DNA from: Bryoerythrophyllum caledonicum
Lineage: Eukaryota > Streptophyta > Bryopsida > Pottiales > Pottiaceae
Assembly: GCA_963971425.1 (NCBI GenBank)
Contig: OZ020526.1
Span: 18,443,173-18,507,172, forward strand
Direction: 5' to 3'
DNA length: 64,000 nt
Shown: in pieces, positions 63,608 to 64,000 of the stretch
How positions within the stretch are numbered: position 1 is the first letter of the stretch
Layout: every line of letters starts with the position of its first letter
Notes under the pieces: generated by a model
The model's database searches: none
The model's input: only the letters and a program-made list of their open reading frames with translations
What the model was told of the DNA's origin: nothing
Translations under genes and position numbers: made by a program

Positions 63608-64000
63608 TCCTGCAACTGACACCGAACAGGTCTACTTGTCGAAACTAATTGCTAGAAAGTTGAGCGATGGAGGACCTGGATAGGAAATGAAGTCATGTGA
63701 TGCCCAGATGATGGGAGGGGATCCATTATAAACCGTGCAGATCATGGTTTCAGAGAACGCGGTAACACGCTAACACTCCCATCCTACTGGTTCTTTTACT
63801 GTTTGTAAAGTAGTTATTGTTATGTGAGTGGGGTCCAGATGAGTGTTCAGCGACGACGGCCGTTGAACCTCTCTCCGGCTCCAAGCATAGGTGATACAGT
63901 AACTACTGTCGAACGTCGACTCAAGCATCCCCTGGTTCATTTCTGGGCCAAGAAAGAGGAGGTAATGTTTGTATTTTGTATTCTCCAAAACTTTTGTCAG
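63608..64000. other. Upstream flank to window end; no gene seen
   Basis: Probable promoter of the small gene at 63179-63607. A minus-strand open frame at 63770-63988 has no recognisable feature and is not called. Confidence 0.5.

Overview
This window is nuclear DNA from a land plant. Genes carry many GT-AG introns, coding exons are GC-richer than the AT-rich intergenic DNA, plant-type TTTAGGG telomere-like repeats occur internally, and the gene families are plant ones (EMS1-type LRR receptor kinase, C2-type phospholipase D, phytocyanin, auxilin-like). A gene of the TTLL9 type (a ciliary or flagellar tubulin-modifying enzyme) suggests a plant with swimming sperm: a bryophyte, lycophyte, fern, or cycad/Ginkgo-type gymnosperm. 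I cannot name the species. Gene models were built by hand from open reading frames, splice sites and remembered family sequences. In nearly all models the exon lengths sum to a whole number of codons.

Layout. 1-2.8 kb: no gene recognised. 2.8-5.3 kb (-): the last five exons of a SAC9-like phosphoinositide phosphatase, with no room for the front of the gene. 6.4-9.8 kb (-): a complete six-exon SEC23 (COPII coat). 9.8-10.4 kb: a divergent promoter shared with a complete twelve-exon C2-type phospholipase D (+, 10.4-17.2 kb). 17.2-18.1 kb: a minisatellite. 18.7-24.9 kb (-): a complete twelve-exon TTLL9-like gene. 26.8-27.7 kb (+): a small two-exon hypothetical gene ending against a MITE. 28-42 kb: an AT-rich gene desert with several non-autonomous DNA transposons and decayed repeats. 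42-48.3 kb (+): an EMS1-like receptor kinase with a probable spliced 5' UTR. 49.8-50.8 kb (+): a GPI-anchored phytocyanin. 50.8-54.8 kb: repeats. 54.8-55.8 kb (+): an unknown basic protein with internal repeats. 56.0-56.8 kb (+): a small F-box protein with a CxxC/CxxC C-terminus. 57.5-61.5 kb (-): an auxilin-like J-domain protein. 63.2-63.6 kb (-): a small unknown protein.

Four genes concern membranes or vesicle coats: SEC23 (COPII), auxilin-like (clathrin uncoating), phospholipase D and SAC9 (membrane lipids). The cluster is probably coincidental. The only physical link is the 553-bp SEC23/PLD intergenic region.

The most novel material is (i) the basic repeat protein at 54.8 kb, (ii) the apparently 5'-truncated SAC9-like gene with an intact frame, (iii) the small F-box plus zinc-ribbon-like protein, and (iv) several short repeat and MITE families present in two to five copies within this window.
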